In this document: piece after piece, positions 1 through 8,229 of the stretch | How the letters are laid out: each line of letters begins with the position of its first letter | Numbering within the stretch: the first letter of the stretch is position 1 | The notes under the pieces: model-generated | The model's input: the letters and a program-made list of their open reading frames with translations, nothing else | Told to the model about the DNA's origin: nothing | Database searches by the model: none | Translations under genes and position numbers: made by a program | From: a virus | Length of the DNA stretch: 62,781 nucleotides | Strand: one strand, 5' to 3' | IMG/VR virus record: IMGVR_UViG_3300030202_003006 | Coordinates: 1-62,781 of that record

Positions 1-557
1 GGTGTAGCACTATTACTCAAAATTCTTTTATAAAATTCATAGACATGTGTTAATTCATGAAATAAAACTGATTCAGCATAAGGTTTAATATCTGTATCAA
101 AAAGTTCTACAAAACTACCATTATCATAAGACGATTCTGGAATCCTAAGTTCAATATTAATAGTACCACCCACCAACAAAGGAATGGTTCTACCCTCTTC
201 AAAGGTCGCGTCCCTTAAACTAATATCTTCAGTATCAAAAGACGCGTTCATAATATAATCACCACCATTTCTAATAACATTATCTGGAACTATTTCTATT
301 TGTAGATTAAGCTGGGGTTCAGCTAAAGGAAAATCAGAAAAATTTTTATTAAGACTATTCCAGCCTAAAGATACAGCTTTATCTTGTACATCCCCACCTT
401 CAAAAAAAACCTCTCTATCTTCAGAAGACAATAACATCATTAAACCATCCTTAACCAAAGCAGAAAAGGTGTCAACCCAAAACTCAATAGGTTTAGGGAC
501 ACCTAACGCTTCTTTAATAAGACGTACCGATTGTTTTTGTGTTATTATAAATTTCAT
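1..557 (-). CDS. Putative zinc metallopeptidase-like protein (3' end outside window)
   Basis: The reading frame starts at an ATG at 557 and stays open for about 185 codons to the window edge, so the C-terminus is missing. I read the frame by hand. Near the end of the visible part is FHELTHVYEF (His167, Glu168, His171), an HExxH zinc-binding motif of the gluzincin/metzincin type; the third ligand would lie beyond the edge. The rest is not recognised. A TATTTATA box ends 4 nt before the start, which suggests late expression and a virion or lysis role. A HELTH-type motif can occur by chance, so the enzymatic call is tentative; the gene itself looks real. Confidence 0.6.
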   Translation of the reverse strand, partial: MKFIITQKQSVRLIKEALGVPKPIEFWVDTFSALVKDGLMMLLSSEDREVFFEGGDVQDKAVSLGWNSLNKNFSDFPLAEPQLNLQIEIVPDNVIRNGGDYIMNASFDTEDISLRDATFEEGRTIPLLVGGTINIELRIPESSYDNGSFVELFDTDIKPYAESVLFHELTHVYEFYKRILSNSAT

Positions 558-561
558 CGGC

Positions 562-569
562 TATAAATA
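562..569 (-). promoter_or_regulatory. Putative late promoter box TATTTATA
   Basis: Sense-strand TATTTATA ends 4 nt before the ATG at 557. It matches the box found before most virion-type genes in this window. Confidence 0.5.
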
Positions 570-577
570 TCATAAGG

Positions 578-2614
578 TTATGGTTTATCAACCACTTTAA
601 GCTTATCAGTTGATTTAACATAACTAATAGTATACTTACCATTTTCCGATATAGTATTTTTAAGAATTTGTGCCGCAATAAAGTCTTCTACCTCAGATTG
701 GATGGCTCTTTTAAGTGGTCTAGCTCCAAATTTTTCATCATAACCAATCTTACAAATATAATCACTAACACTAGGACCAAATTTTATATCATAACCTTTT
801 TCGGTTAGTCTACCAGTCAAACTAGCTAATTCTATTTTAACAATTTTCTTAATACTTTTTTCATCTAATTCCTCGAAGATAATAATATCATCTAAACGAT
901 TTAAAAATTCTGGGTTAAAAGTATTCTTCAATGATTTTGATATTATAGTTCTTATACGTTCCTTGTCGGTTTGTTCAGTAGCTTTAGTTTTAAAACCTAG
1001 ACCGCCACTAAAATCCTGTGATTTTTTAACCCCTATATTAGATGTCATCATTATCAAGGTATTTCTAAAATTAATTTTTCTACCCGATGCGTCCGTAACG
1101 TAACCGTCATCCAAAATCTGTAATAAAATATTAAATATTTCTCTATGACCTTTCTCTATCTCATCAAATAAGATTAGAGAATATGGGTTTAATCTAACTT
1201 TTTCAGTAAATTGACCACCTTCATTATAACCAACATATCCTGGAGGTGAACCGATTAGTCTAGATACTGAGTGTTTTTCTTGGTATTCGGACATATCCAC
1301 TCTAATCATAGATTCCTCAGACCCAAACATTAACTCAGCCAACTTTTTAGCTAAATGAGTTTTACCAACCCCTGTAGGACCCAAACAAATAAAAGAACCA
1401 ATAGGTTTATCTAACTCTTTAATACCTACAGAATTTCTACGTATTGATTTTACGATAGTATTAATAGCCACATCTTGTCCGATAACTGATTTTTTTAATT
1501 GTTTATCTAAATTAAGTAAATTCTTTTTTTCATTTTGATTCATTCTACTTAAAGGTATTTTAGTTATCTTGGAGACTACATGCATTACATCCTCTACTGA
1601 AATTGGTATTTTATTTTGTGATTGTCTCTTTTCCCATTTAGTTGTGTAGTCCTCTAATTTCTTAATTAACTTACGTTCAGTATCTCTTAAATCAGCAGCT
1701 TTTTCATAGTTTTGGGATTTTACCACAGAAATTTTTTCTTCCTTAAGGTCATCTATTTCCGCCTTAAGTTTCTCTATATACTTAGGGGTTTTAACTTCTA
1801 TTTGTACCATAGACCCCACCTCATCAACCACATCTATTGCTTTGTCTGGAAAAGCTCTATCACTAATATAACGGTCTGCTAGTTTAACACATAATTCTAC
1901 ACATTCTCTATCATAACTAACATTGTGGTGATTTTCATATACATGTTTAATGTTTTCTAAAATTTCTATTGTCTCTTCTAAACTAGGTGGGTCAATAATA
2001 ACTTTTTGAAACCTCCTTTCTAAAGCACCATCCTTTTCAATCTTTTCTCTATACTCATCTAAGGTTGTAGCACCAATACATTGAACTTCACCTCTAGACA
2101 ATGGTGGTTTAAAAATATTGGCCGCATCTAAATTACCAGAAGAATTACCAGTACCCACAACTGTGTGGATTTCATCTATAAAAATTATAACATCTTTATT
2201 TTCACGTAACTCATCTATAATCGCTTTCATCCTCTCTTCAAACTGACCTCTATATTTGGTACCAGCTACTAAAGAAGATAGTTCTAATAAAACAATTCTT
2301 TTCCCTAAAAGTTTTCGAGGACAATCTCCTTTGTGAATCATAGTAGCTAACATCTCCACAACAGAAGTTTTACCAGCACCAGGTTCACCAATTAAAACAG
2401 GATTATTCTTTTTTCTACGAGCTAATATTTGAACTATTCTCTTAACCTCATCATCTCTACCTATTACAGGGTCTAATTTACCTTGAGAGGCCAAAGATGT
2501 TAAATCTCTTGAAAAATTATCCAATATAGGTGTCCCATTCTCACTTTGTGGTTCTATAGGTCTTTCACTTCCACTAATTTCACCCATCTCTGAGTCTGCA
2601 CTAAAATCTATCAT
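578..2614 (-). CDS. clpC: ClpC-like AAA+ unfoldase without the N-terminal repeat domain
   Basis: This is a double-ring Hsp100 ATPase that would unfold proteins, either for refolding or for ClpP. Visible in order: D1 module (VIGRDDEVKRI; Walker A GEPGAGKTS; Walker B IIFIDEIHT), a UVR-like coiled middle segment (YEKAADLRDTERKL), D2 module (Walker A GPTGVGKTH; GSPPGYVGYNEGG; ILFDEIEKG), then the C-terminal small domain. The loop GGLGF in D2 resembles the ClpP-docking loop of ClpC, and the short middle domain also favours ClpC over ClpB. The Clp-N repeats of typical 810-850 residue ClpC are absent. I chose the ATG at 2614 (about 678 aa). An upstream ATG at 2695 is in frame, but that extension runs through a dense palindrome cluster and reads like leader sequence. 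It is divergent from dnaK. No ClpP is in the window. Confidence 0.85.
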   Translation of the reverse strand: MIDFSADSEMGEISGSERPIEPQSENGTPILDNFSRDLTSLASQGKLDPVIGRDDEVKRIVQILARRKKNNPVLIGEPGAGKTSVVEMLATMIHKGDCPRKLLGKRIVLLELSSLVAGTKYRGQFEERMKAIIDELRENKDVIIFIDEIHTVVGTGNSSGNLDAANIFKPPLSRGEVQCIGATTLDEYREKIEKDGALERRFQKVIIDPPSLEETIEILENIKHVYENHHNVSYDRECVELCVKLADRYISDRAFPDKAIDVVDEVGSMVQIEVKTPKYIEKLKAEIDDLKEEKISVVKSQNYEKAADLRDTERKLIKKLEDYTTKWEKRQSQNKIPISVEDVMHVVSKITKIPLSRMNQNEKKNLLNLDKQLKKSVIGQDVAINTIVKSIRRNSVGIKELDKPIGSFICLGPTGVGKTHLAKKLAELMFGSEESMIRVDMSEYQEKHSVSRLIGSPPGYVGYNEGGQFTEKVRLNPYSLILFDEIEKGHREIFNILLQILDDGYVTDASGRKINFRNTLIMMTSNIGVKKSQDFSGGLGFKTKATEQTDKERIRTIISKSLKNTFNPEFLNRLDDIIIFEELDEKSIKKIVKIELASLTGRLTEKGYDIKFGPSVSDYICKIGYDEKFGARPLKRAIQSEVEDFIAAQILKNTISENGKYTISYVKSTDKLKVVDKP

Positions 2615-2657
2615 ATTTTTTTTATTTAAATTTACTATATTTCTTATAATAATCAAT

Positions 2658-2695
2658 ACCTGACATAATGTCACTAGTGATGTCAGGTTTGACAT
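2658..2695. promoter_or_regulatory. Palindromic operator-like cluster of TGACAT half-sites
   Basis: Four half-sites are visible: TGACAT at 2661-2666 and 2690-2695, and ATGTCA at 2668-2673 and 2680-2685. They nest inside an inverted repeat, ACCTGACAT (2658-2666) with ATGTCAGGT (2680-2688), around the palindrome TCACTAGTGA (2671-2680). The last half-site overlaps the -33 element of the dnaK promoter, and the cluster lies in the leader of the clpC-like gene. It could bind a repressor controlling both genes, or form an RNA hairpin in the clp leader. The binder is unknown. Confidence 0.5.
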
Positions 2696-2719
2696 TTAAA
2701 CTATACTTTATTACCTTTG
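2688..2719 (+). promoter_or_regulatory. Bacteroidota-type promoter for dnaK
   Basis: TTTG at 2688-2691, exactly 20 nt, then TACCTTTG at 2712-2719. This fits the Bacteroidota primary-sigma consensus TTTG-N19-21-TAnnTTTG. Transcription would begin near 2726, giving a leader of about 65 nt before dnaK. Confidence 0.65.
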
Positions 2720-2736
2720 GTATACTATTTGTAGTA

Positions 2737-2767
2737 CAAAAGTAATGAAAATAATTTCATAAACAAA
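2737..2767 (-). promoter_or_regulatory. Bacteroidota-type promoter for the clpC-like gene
   Basis: On the minus strand, TTTG (2764-2767) is followed after 19 nt by TACTTTTG (2737-2744), matching TTTG-N19-21-TAnnTTTG. It is back-to-back with the dnaK promoter. Transcription would start near 2730. Confidence 0.6.
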
Positions 2768-2791
2768 TAAAATAAAAGAAAATTAATAAAA

Positions 2792-4654
2792 ATGGGAAAA
2801 GTAATTGGAATTGATTTAGGGACCACGAATTCGTGTGTTTCGGTGGTAGAAGCGGGTTCACCCGTAATAATTGTAAATTCAGAAGGTAAAAGGACCACCC
2901 CTTCTGTAGTATCGTATAAAGAAGGTGATAGGTCTGTTGGTGACCCAGCTAAAAGACAGGGGGTTACGAACCCTAAAAATACAATTTATTCGGTAAAAAG
3001 ATTTATAGGGAGTAAATTTAGTGAGATTAGTAAAGAAGCTAAAAAAATGCCTTATGATGTTGTTAAAGGTAATAAAGATATAGTAACTGTTAAGGTGGAT
3101 GATAAATCTTATGTACCACAAGAAATTTCTGCCGTAGTTTTACAAAATCTAAAAAAAACAGCTGAGGATTATTTAGGAACTAAAGTTACTGAAGCTGTAA
3201 TTACTGTACCAGCTTATTTTAATGATGAACAAAGAAATGCAACAAAAGAAGCTGGGGAAATAGCCGGACTAAAAGTACTAAGAATTATAAACGAACCAAC
3301 AGCTGCAGCATTAGCATATGGATTAAACGAAAATGAAGATAAGGTGGTTGCTGTATATGATTTAGGGGGTGGTACTTTTGATATTTCTATCCTTGAAATT
3401 GGTGACGGAATATTTGAGGTTATGTCCACTAATGGTGATACACATCTGGGTGGTGACAACTTTGATGAAAAAATCATAGATTGGTTACTGAGTGAGTTTA
3501 AAACAGAAAATGGTATGGATTTAAGTAAGGATGCTTCAGCTTTACAGAGATTAAGAGAGGCGGCAGAAAAAGCAAAAGTAGAATTATCGAACTCAACAAC
3601 AACAGAAATTAACCTACCATATATTACAGCAGATAATACAGGACCAAAACACCTTGTCCGTACACTATCTAAAGCTAAATTTGAATCAATGGTGGAGGAA
3701 TTAGTTAAAAAAAGTTTAACACCGTGTAGAAAGGCAATTAAAGATGCTGGTCTAAAAGTTACTGATATTGATGAGATATTATTAGTAGGAGGCTCAACTA
3801 GAATTCCTGTAATTCAAGAAGCTGTTGAAAAATTATTTAAAAAGAAACCTTCTAAGGGTGTAAATCCAGATGAAGTTGTGGCGATGGGAGCAGCAATTCA
3901 AGGAGGAGTGTTAGCGGGAGATGTTAAAGATGTGTTATTATTAGATGTAACCCCACTTTCATTAGGTATTGAAACTATGGGTGCTGTAATGACACCGTTA
4001 ATTGAGTCCAATACAACAATCCCAACCTCTAAGTCACAGATATTTTCTACAGCAGCGGATAATCAACCAGCGGTAGACATACACGTATTACAGGGAGAAA
4101 GACCTCTGGCAACAGACAATAGAACACTAGGTAGATTCCAATTAACAGACATACCACCATCCCCAAGAGGAATCCCACAGATTGAGGTTACTTTTGATAT
4201 TGACGCAAACGGTATTATAGATGTTAAAGCTGTGGACAAAGGAACGGGTAAACAACAAAACATTAAAATTGAATCTGGTAGTAGTTTATCTGAAGAGGAA
4301 ATAGATAGAATGAAAAAAGAAGCAGAGGCAAATGCTGTAGAAGATGCTAAAAAACGTGAGGAAATTGATAAAATAAATCAAGCTGATAGTATGGCATTCC
4401 AGACAGAAAAACAACTAAAAGATAATGAAGATAAGATTGATGAAAGTAGTAGGGAAGAAATGACATCTTTAGTTAGTGACCTTAGAAAAGCTATCACAGA
4501 AAAAGATTTAGTAAAAATTGATGAGTTAATGGAGTCCATGAACACTAAATGGCAAGAAGTTTCACAACAAATGTATCAAGAGACACAAAATGAAGATACA
4601 CAATCTGAGACAGATTCTACAACAACCGATGTTGACTTTGAAGAGGTAAAATAA
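2792..4654 (+). CDS. dnaK: DnaK (Hsp70) molecular chaperone
   Basis: ATP-driven Hsp70 chaperone that binds exposed hydrophobic peptides, normally cycling with DnaJ and GrpE, neither of which is in this window. The 620-residue length is essentially complete (E. coli DnaK 638). Visible: N-terminal phosphate loop [24 protein letters not shown], the second phosphate motif [12 protein letters not shown], the adenosine motif [10 protein letters not shown], the interdomain linker [16 protein letters not shown], the substrate-binding beta domain and the helical lid. It ends in DVDFEEVK, like many cellular DnaK proteins. The degree of conservation suggests acquisition from a bacterial host. DnaK is rare in phages. 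It has its own host-type promoter and is divergent from the clpC-like gene, so the two probably form one co-regulated chaperone unit. Confidence 0.97.
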   Translation: MGKVIGIDLGTTNSCVSVVEAGSPVIIVNSEGKRTTPSVVSYKEGDRSVGDPAKRQGVTNPKNTIYSVKRFIGSKFSEISKEAKKMPYDVVKGNKDIVTVKVDDKSYVPQEISAVVLQNLKKTAEDYLGTKVTEAVITVPAYFNDEQRNATKEAGEIAGLKVLRIINEPTAAALAYGLNENEDKVVAVYDLGGGTFDISILEIGDGIFEVMSTNGDTHLGGDNFDEKIIDWLLSEFKTENGMDLSKDASALQRLREAAEKAKVELSNSTTTEINLPYITADNTGPKHLVRTLSKAKFESMVEELVKKSLTPCRKAIKDAGLKVTDIDEILLVGGSTRIPVIQEAVEKLFKKKPSKGVNPDEVVAMGAAIQGGVLAGDVKDVLLLDVTPLSLGIETMGAVMTPLIESNTTIPTSKSQIFSTAADNQPAVDIHVLQGERPLATDNRTLGRFQLTDIPPSPRGIPQIEVTFDIDANGIIDVKAVDKGTGKQQNIKIESGSSLSEEEIDRMKKEAEANAVEDAKKREEIDKINQADSMAFQTEKQLKDNEDKIDESSREEMTSLVSDLRKAITEKDLVKIDELMESMNTKWQEVSQQMYQETQNEDTQSETDSTTTDVDFEEVK

Positions 4655-4655
4655 A

Positions 4656-4699
4656 TATATTTGTTAAAGGAATACTCTAAAAGGTTTCCTTTAACAAAT
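4656..4699 (+). terminator. Hairpin after dnaK, possible terminator or leader element
   Basis: A 14-bp inverted repeat (arms 4659-4672 and 4686-4699, core TTGTTAAAGGAA) is followed by a T-rich stretch, so it may end dnaK transcription. TATATTTG at 4656-4663 also fits a host -7 box for the glutaredoxin gene, but the -33 partner is poor (GTTG at 4631-4634). The hairpin might therefore instead sit at the start of the next transcript. Confidence 0.4.
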
Positions 4700-4728
4700 T
4701 TAATTTTTAAGTTTAAAAAAAAAATATT

Positions 4729-5142
4729 ATGAAAATATATACAAACCCAACATGTCACTACTGTAAAAGAGTAAAGGAAGTATTAGATACGAATGAAATC
4801 AAATACGAAGAAATATTAACAGGTGAAAACCAACAAGAATGGAATGAGTTGATAAGAGTTACTGGTTTAGCTATGACACCAACTATTGTAATGCAGGAAG
4901 AAATATGGTTACCTACTAGAGATTTTAGAACACCTGAAGATTTGGTGAACAGAGTTAAACACTTCCAACAAAATCCAATGAAAGTGTTAGTTTTAGAAGA
5001 AAGAATTGAACAACTTAATAATCAGGTAAAAAATATGTCATTATTATTTAACCAGATGAACCAATCTTTACAAAAAATAGAAAGAAATACAACACCGGTT
5101 GCACCAGACCAAAATCCAATTAATCAACCACCAGTAGGATAA
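4729..5142 (+). CDS. Glutaredoxin-like thiol oxidoreductase with coiled-coil tail
   Basis: Residues 1 to about 80 form a glutaredoxin fold: an N-terminal strand, then the CHYC active site (Cys9, Cys12), a MTPT cis-proline motif around residue 50, and the C-terminal helix. Phage glutaredoxins typically donate electrons to ribonucleotide reductase or reduce disulfides; no reductase gene is present here. After residue 85 comes a heptad-like helix (EERIEQLNNQVKNMSLLFNQM) and a Pro/Asn-rich end not found in classic 75-90 residue glutaredoxins, which suggests oligomerisation or tethering. The stop codon overlaps the next start (TAATG), so the two genes are translationally coupled. Confidence 0.85.
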   Translation: MKIYTNPTCHYCKRVKEVLDTNEIKYEEILTGENQQEWNELIRVTGLAMTPTIVMQEEIWLPTRDFRTPEDLVNRVKHFQQNPMKVLVLEERIEQLNNQVKNMSLLFNQMNQSLQKIERNTTPVAPDQNPINQPPVG

Positions 5143-5387
5143 TGGGAGTAAAAAAAGAAAAAATATCAGGTAAACTAATCATAAATGAATATGATTCATC
5201 TAACCTCAAAGGAAGTGAATATAACACAGAAACTGAGGAATTAATTGTTGAGTTTAAAAAAGGGGGAAAATATTCATATACAAAAGTACCGATAAAAATA
5301 TTCACACAAATGAGAAAAGCAGAAAGCCAAGGTTCTTACTTTTCTAAAAATATATCTAGAAACTATAAATACCGCAAACTGTCATAG
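5142..5387 (+). CDS. KTSC domain protein
   Basis: The 81-residue protein matches the KTSC pattern: YDSSNLKGSEYNTETEEL, then VEFKKGGKYSYTKVPIKIF, ending in GSYFSKNISRNYKYRKL. KTSC domains are short, widespread in phages and bacteria, sometimes fused to nucleic-acid enzymes, and lack a firmly established function. The start overlaps the glutaredoxin stop by one base. The 3' end lies inside the large inverted repeat at 5363-5409. The domain assignment is fairly sure; the role is unknown. Confidence 0.75.
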   Translation: MGVKKEKISGKLIINEYDSSNLKGSEYNTETEELIVEFKKGGKYSYTKVPIKIFTQMRKAESQGSYFSKNISRNYKYRKLS

Positions 5388-5409
5388 TTATAGTTTGTTG
5401 TATTTATAG
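5363..5409. repeat. 18-bp inverted repeat carrying a late-promoter-like box in each arm
   Basis: Left arm 5363-5380 (CTATAAATACCGCAAACT) and right arm 5392-5409 are complementary at 16 of 18 positions around an 11-nt loop. The right arm contains the plus-strand TATTTATA at 5401-5408 and the left arm contains its mirror, TATAAATA. It could act as a terminator for the upstream genes, a bidirectional promoter, or both. Confidence 0.6.
5401..5408 (+). promoter_or_regulatory. Putative late promoter box TATTTATA
   Basis: The box ends 4 nt before the ATG at 5413, so a transcript starting 5-7 nt downstream of the box would be leaderless or nearly so. Confidence 0.5.
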
Positions 5410-5412
5410 TAT

Positions 5413-6156
5413 ATGGATAATAAAAAAATCATATCAAGCTTTAAGGTAAAAGACAAACTAAGTTCTAAAATTTGGGAAAAAGTAGGGGACTCTTATAAAA
5501 TGAAACCAGAAATAAGAAATTCTCTACTAAAAATAGTGCAAGATTATTTAGATTTCATAGATGTTGATTTGGATATTGATGATGTAACACTAACTGGTTC
5601 CCTATCTAATTTTAATTGGTCTGATTTTTCGGACGTGGATTTACATTTATTAGTAGATTTTGGTGGTGACAAAAATTCCCTACTAAAAAAATATCTAGAT
5701 AGTAGAAGAATTATATGGAATTCTATTAGAGATGTAGACGTTAAAGATTTTGATGTAGAAATATATGTACAAGATGTCGACGAACCACACTTTGCTAGTG
5801 GTGTTTATTCAGTATTACTAGATGAATGGATTAATGAACCAAAACAAGAAGAAGAGGTTAATATAGATTCCCAAAAATTATTAGAAAAAGCACGACAATG
5901 GATGGATATGATAGACTCTATTGAGGATGATAAAAACAGAAAAGAACCAGAAGAGGTTTTAGATAGAATTGATAGACTTAAAAAGAAGTTAAAAAAGTAT
6001 AGAAGTTGTGGTTTGAAAGGTGACGGTGAGTACTCATATGAAAACCTAACATTCAAATTTTTAAGAAGAAACGACTATCTAGGTAAATTAAATAATATAA
6101 AAAATGAATTAATTGACCAAACTCTTACAGTAGAAGGAAAAGTTTCTAGTATTTAG
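5413..6156 (+). CDS. Polymerase-beta-type nucleotidyltransferase
   Basis: Residues 60-82 carry the nucleotidyltransferase signature: LTGSLSNFNWSDFSDVDLHL has the GS pair (Gly62, Ser63) and the metal-binding pair Asp74/Asp76. A further acidic strand, DFDVEIYV (112-119), should supply the third carboxylate. Such enzymes transfer a nucleotide to a protein, RNA or small molecule; the substrate cannot be read here. The C-terminal half is helical and highly charged (EEVLDRIDRLKKKLKKY). Uncharacterised nucleotidyltransferases of this form are seen in other large T4-like phages. A TATTTATA box directly precedes it, suggesting late expression, possibly for a packaged or assembly-related protein. Confidence 0.7.
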   Translation: MDNKKIISSFKVKDKLSSKIWEKVGDSYKMKPEIRNSLLKIVQDYLDFIDVDLDIDDVTLTGSLSNFNWSDFSDVDLHLLVDFGGDKNSLLKKYLDSRRIIWNSIRDVDVKDFDVEIYVQDVDEPHFASGVYSVLLDEWINEPKQEEEVNIDSQKLLEKARQWMDMIDSIEDDKNRKEPEEVLDRIDRLKKKLKKYRSCGLKGDGEYSYENLTFKFLRRNDYLGKLNNIKNELIDQTLTVEGKVSSI

Positions 6157-6159
6157 GTA

Positions 6160-6167
6160 TATTTATA
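6160..6167 (+). promoter_or_regulatory. Putative late promoter box TATTTATA
   Basis: It lies 26 nt before the ATG at 6194 and probably drives the run of virion-like genes 6194-10598. It overlaps a TATAAATA on the same strand (6164-6171). Confidence 0.5.
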
Positions 6168-6193
6168 AATAAATAAAAAATAATTAATTAATT

Positions 6194-6592
6194 ATGGCTG
6201 GAGGAAATTACGGAGGATTATCAAACCCAACTACCCCTATTCCGGGTGATGCATTATATTCGGGAAGGTCAACAACTTACCTTAATTGGAAGTGTAGTTT
6301 GATGCAATCAGACACAGCAAAGGATGTAGTTATAGATGGTTTAAATGTGTATGTAGCCGCAGGAGTACAATCAGTTATAAACATAAGTCCAAATAGTCTA
6401 ACATCAGACCCAGGAGCGGGTGTGACTTTTTGGTGTTATAGTTGTAGTTGTTCTGGTCCTATGTCAGGAACAACATTTCCTGGCACAGCGTTTTACACAG
6501 GAAACACAATTAACGCGTTAGGTGAAGGAGGTCCATCAAATAGGTTGTTTAGACCAGTAATAATTGGTGGTGGTGGTGGATTAAATAGTTAA
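6194..6592 (+). CDS. Unknown small Gly/Ser/Thr-rich protein, likely virion component
   Basis: Not recognised. The 132-residue protein is rich in Gly, Ser, Thr and Pro. It has a hydrophobic beta-like core (DGLNVYVAAGVQSVINISP), a Cys cluster (FWCYSCSCSG, residues 76-85) and a Gly-rich C-terminus (IIGGGGGLNS). There is no signal peptide or membrane segment. The composition resembles small phage decoration or fibre proteins, and the gene sits after a late-type promoter at the head of a run leading to the terminase. The virion assignment is inferred only from context. Confidence 0.6.
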   Translation: MAGGNYGGLSNPTTPIPGDALYSGRSTTYLNWKCSLMQSDTAKDVVIDGLNVYVAAGVQSVINISPNSLTSDPGAGVTFWCYSCSCSGPMSGTTFPGTAFYTGNTINALGEGGPSNRLFRPVIIGGGGGLNS

Positions 6593-6619
6593 AATAAATA
6601 AATTAAAAAATAAATTAAG

Positions 6620-7819
6620 ATGGGAAAATTAAAACCTATAGGAAGTGAAAAATTAACGGGAGATGCTAAGATTAAAAGAATCATAGAAATTTCTAGATTT
6701 GGTGAAGTAGATAAAAACACAGAACTTCACACTGAAACAAATTCATTCACTAAAAAAGGAGCGGACGGAAATGTTTACGCTATTATCCAGGAAAGAGATG
6801 GGTACTATTTGAAATGTGGTATTAATGAATCTACATTGGACTATGTTAGTGGATTTATGAATAAAAAAAGAGACAGGTTTAAAAGTTATGGAGCGGCTCT
6901 TAAAAGAATGAATCTAATATTTAAACCATTAAATGAAGAACATAATGAAGGTAAAGGGATACCAATGTACGAACAATACACAACAGTAGTTTCTAACGAA
7001 GATATTAATAAGGAAGAAAAAGAAGTTGACGAACAAGAAAAATTTGTTTTAAACGTACCGAATGAAGGTGGTGATGAAGAAGTTGTTGACACGGAAGTAG
7101 CTGATATAGGTGGTGAAGACACGGTAGATGACGTAGATGTGGATGTGGAAGATGAGATGGGTGACGAAGAAATGGATGTTGATGTTGATGTAGAAGATGA
7201 AGGTGGTGAAGAAGACATGGAAGGTTTTATGAAATCCATACAAAAACTAACAGGTAAGTTAGGACAAAAACTTCGTGATGTTGAAGAAGAAATGGGTAGT
7301 GCAGACATAAAATATGTGATAAATTCTGTTATCTCAGCGGTAGATTTAGATAATCTAGATGATGAGGATAGAGAAGATATATTAGATAGATTTGAAGAAG
7401 ACGAATCCGATTATGGTGATGAGGAGCCTATTGAAGATTTAGAAATGGATGATGAGGAGTTGGATTTAGATATGGGTGATGAAGATATGGGTGATGATGA
7501 ACTTGAAGTTGAGGACGAGGAAATGATAGCTATGGAATCACTTAAAAAAAGAGTCGGTAATATTTTAGAAGCATATATAGATAAACGTGAACCTAAAAAA
7601 CAAAATCCTAAGGATTTTTTAAAAAATAAAATTGACACCATAATTAAAAAAGAAAAAATTAAAGAAAGTTGTTCGTCTATAGAACAAGAATTGGGTACAA
7701 AAAAGTTTTTAAAAGAAAATAAAGGTTTTGTATTTGATGGCGTAACTAAACAGGGTACGGTAGTTTTAGTTAAAGAAAATGAAAAAGTTTTTATTAGTAA
7801 AGGTGGTGAAATACAATAA
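6620..7819 (+). CDS. Unknown protein with long Asp/Glu-rich repeats
   Basis: The 399-residue protein has three parts. Residues 1-115 look folded (KLKPIGSEKLTGDAKIKRIIEISRF begins it). Residues 120-320 are extremely acidic, with imperfect repeats of the type DVDVDVEDE and GDEDMGDDELE around a short helical island (MKSIQKLTGKLGQKLRD). The C-terminal 80 residues are Lys-rich and end in a compact beta-like segment. No family is recognised. Similar acidic low-complexity stretches occur in the scaffold gene in this window, so an internal head, scaffold-associated or DNA-mimic role is possible. It lies 2 bases before the next gene. Confidence 0.7.
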   Translation: MGKLKPIGSEKLTGDAKIKRIIEISRFGEVDKNTELHTETNSFTKKGADGNVYAIIQERDGYYLKCGINESTLDYVSGFMNKKRDRFKSYGAALKRMNLIFKPLNEEHNEGKGIPMYEQYTTVVSNEDINKEEKEVDEQEKFVLNVPNEGGDEEVVDTEVADIGGEDTVDDVDVDVEDEMGDEEMDVDVDVEDEGGEEDMEGFMKSIQKLTGKLGQKLRDVEEEMGSADIKYVINSVISAVDLDNLDDEDREDILDRFEEDESDYGDEEPIEDLEMDDEELDLDMGDEDMGDDELEVEDEEMIAMESLKKRVGNILEAYIDKREPKKQNPKDFLKNKIDTIIKKEKIKESCSSIEQELGTKKFLKENKGFVFDGVTKQGTVVLVKENEKVFISKGGEIQ

Positions 7820-7821
7820 TA

Positions 7822-8229
7822 ATGAAACTTTTATTTATAAATGAGTTAGGTCCAAACTATAAAGGGCAAAATATTTATGAATTTATTTTTGGGGAATCTG
7901 GTGAAGAATTATGGGGTGAAGATTGGGACAGTGTTCCCGCTCATGGTAAACCGGGACCACCAGAAGTAGATTATATAAAAAATGTTGGGGTTTTAAAAGG
8001 TACAAAAATAAAATTAGATTTAGTACAGAATTCTGACTATTTTAGTATGGAACACGCATTAGACAACGTAATAGCTCTAGGGTGGGAAACATATGAAGAT
8101 GAATATGAAAATGGTGACGAGGAAAGACTAGTTTTTCATTTTAATGAAGAATTAGAAAAAGTAAAAGATAAGTTATACGCAAGAGACATAATATTAAAAT
8201 TTGATAAATCATTAGAATATGTTAAATAG
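7822..8229 (+). CDS. Unknown 135-aa acidic protein
   Basis: Not recognised. It is soluble, has no membrane segment and is rich in Glu, Asp and Trp (EELWGEDWDSVPAHGKPGPP near residue 30). The C-terminal half looks like an alpha/beta fold with FHFNEELEKVKDKLYARDI. It is tightly linked to both neighbours: 2 bases after the acidic-repeat gene, and its last 11 bases overlap the next start. It is therefore part of the same presumed late operon leading to the terminase. Confidence 0.65.
   Translation: MKLLFINELGPNYKGQNIYEFIFGESGEELWGEDWDSVPAHGKPGPPEVDYIKNVGVLKGTKIKLDLVQNSDYFSMEHALDNVIALGWETYEDEYENGDEERLVFHFNEELEKVKDKLYARDIILKFDKSLEYVK

Noticed and set aside
2615-2695. N-terminal extension of the clpC-like protein starting at 2695
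   Set aside because: It is in frame, but the translation (hydrophobic, Ile/Val-rich) does not look like a Clp N-domain and the DNA is a palindrome cluster; the ATG at 2614 gives a natural start.
6886-7641. Ser-rich minus-strand open frames opposite the acidic-repeat gene
   Set aside because: Complement of Asp/Glu codons gives poly-Ser or poly-Ile/His frames; no independent evidence of coding.
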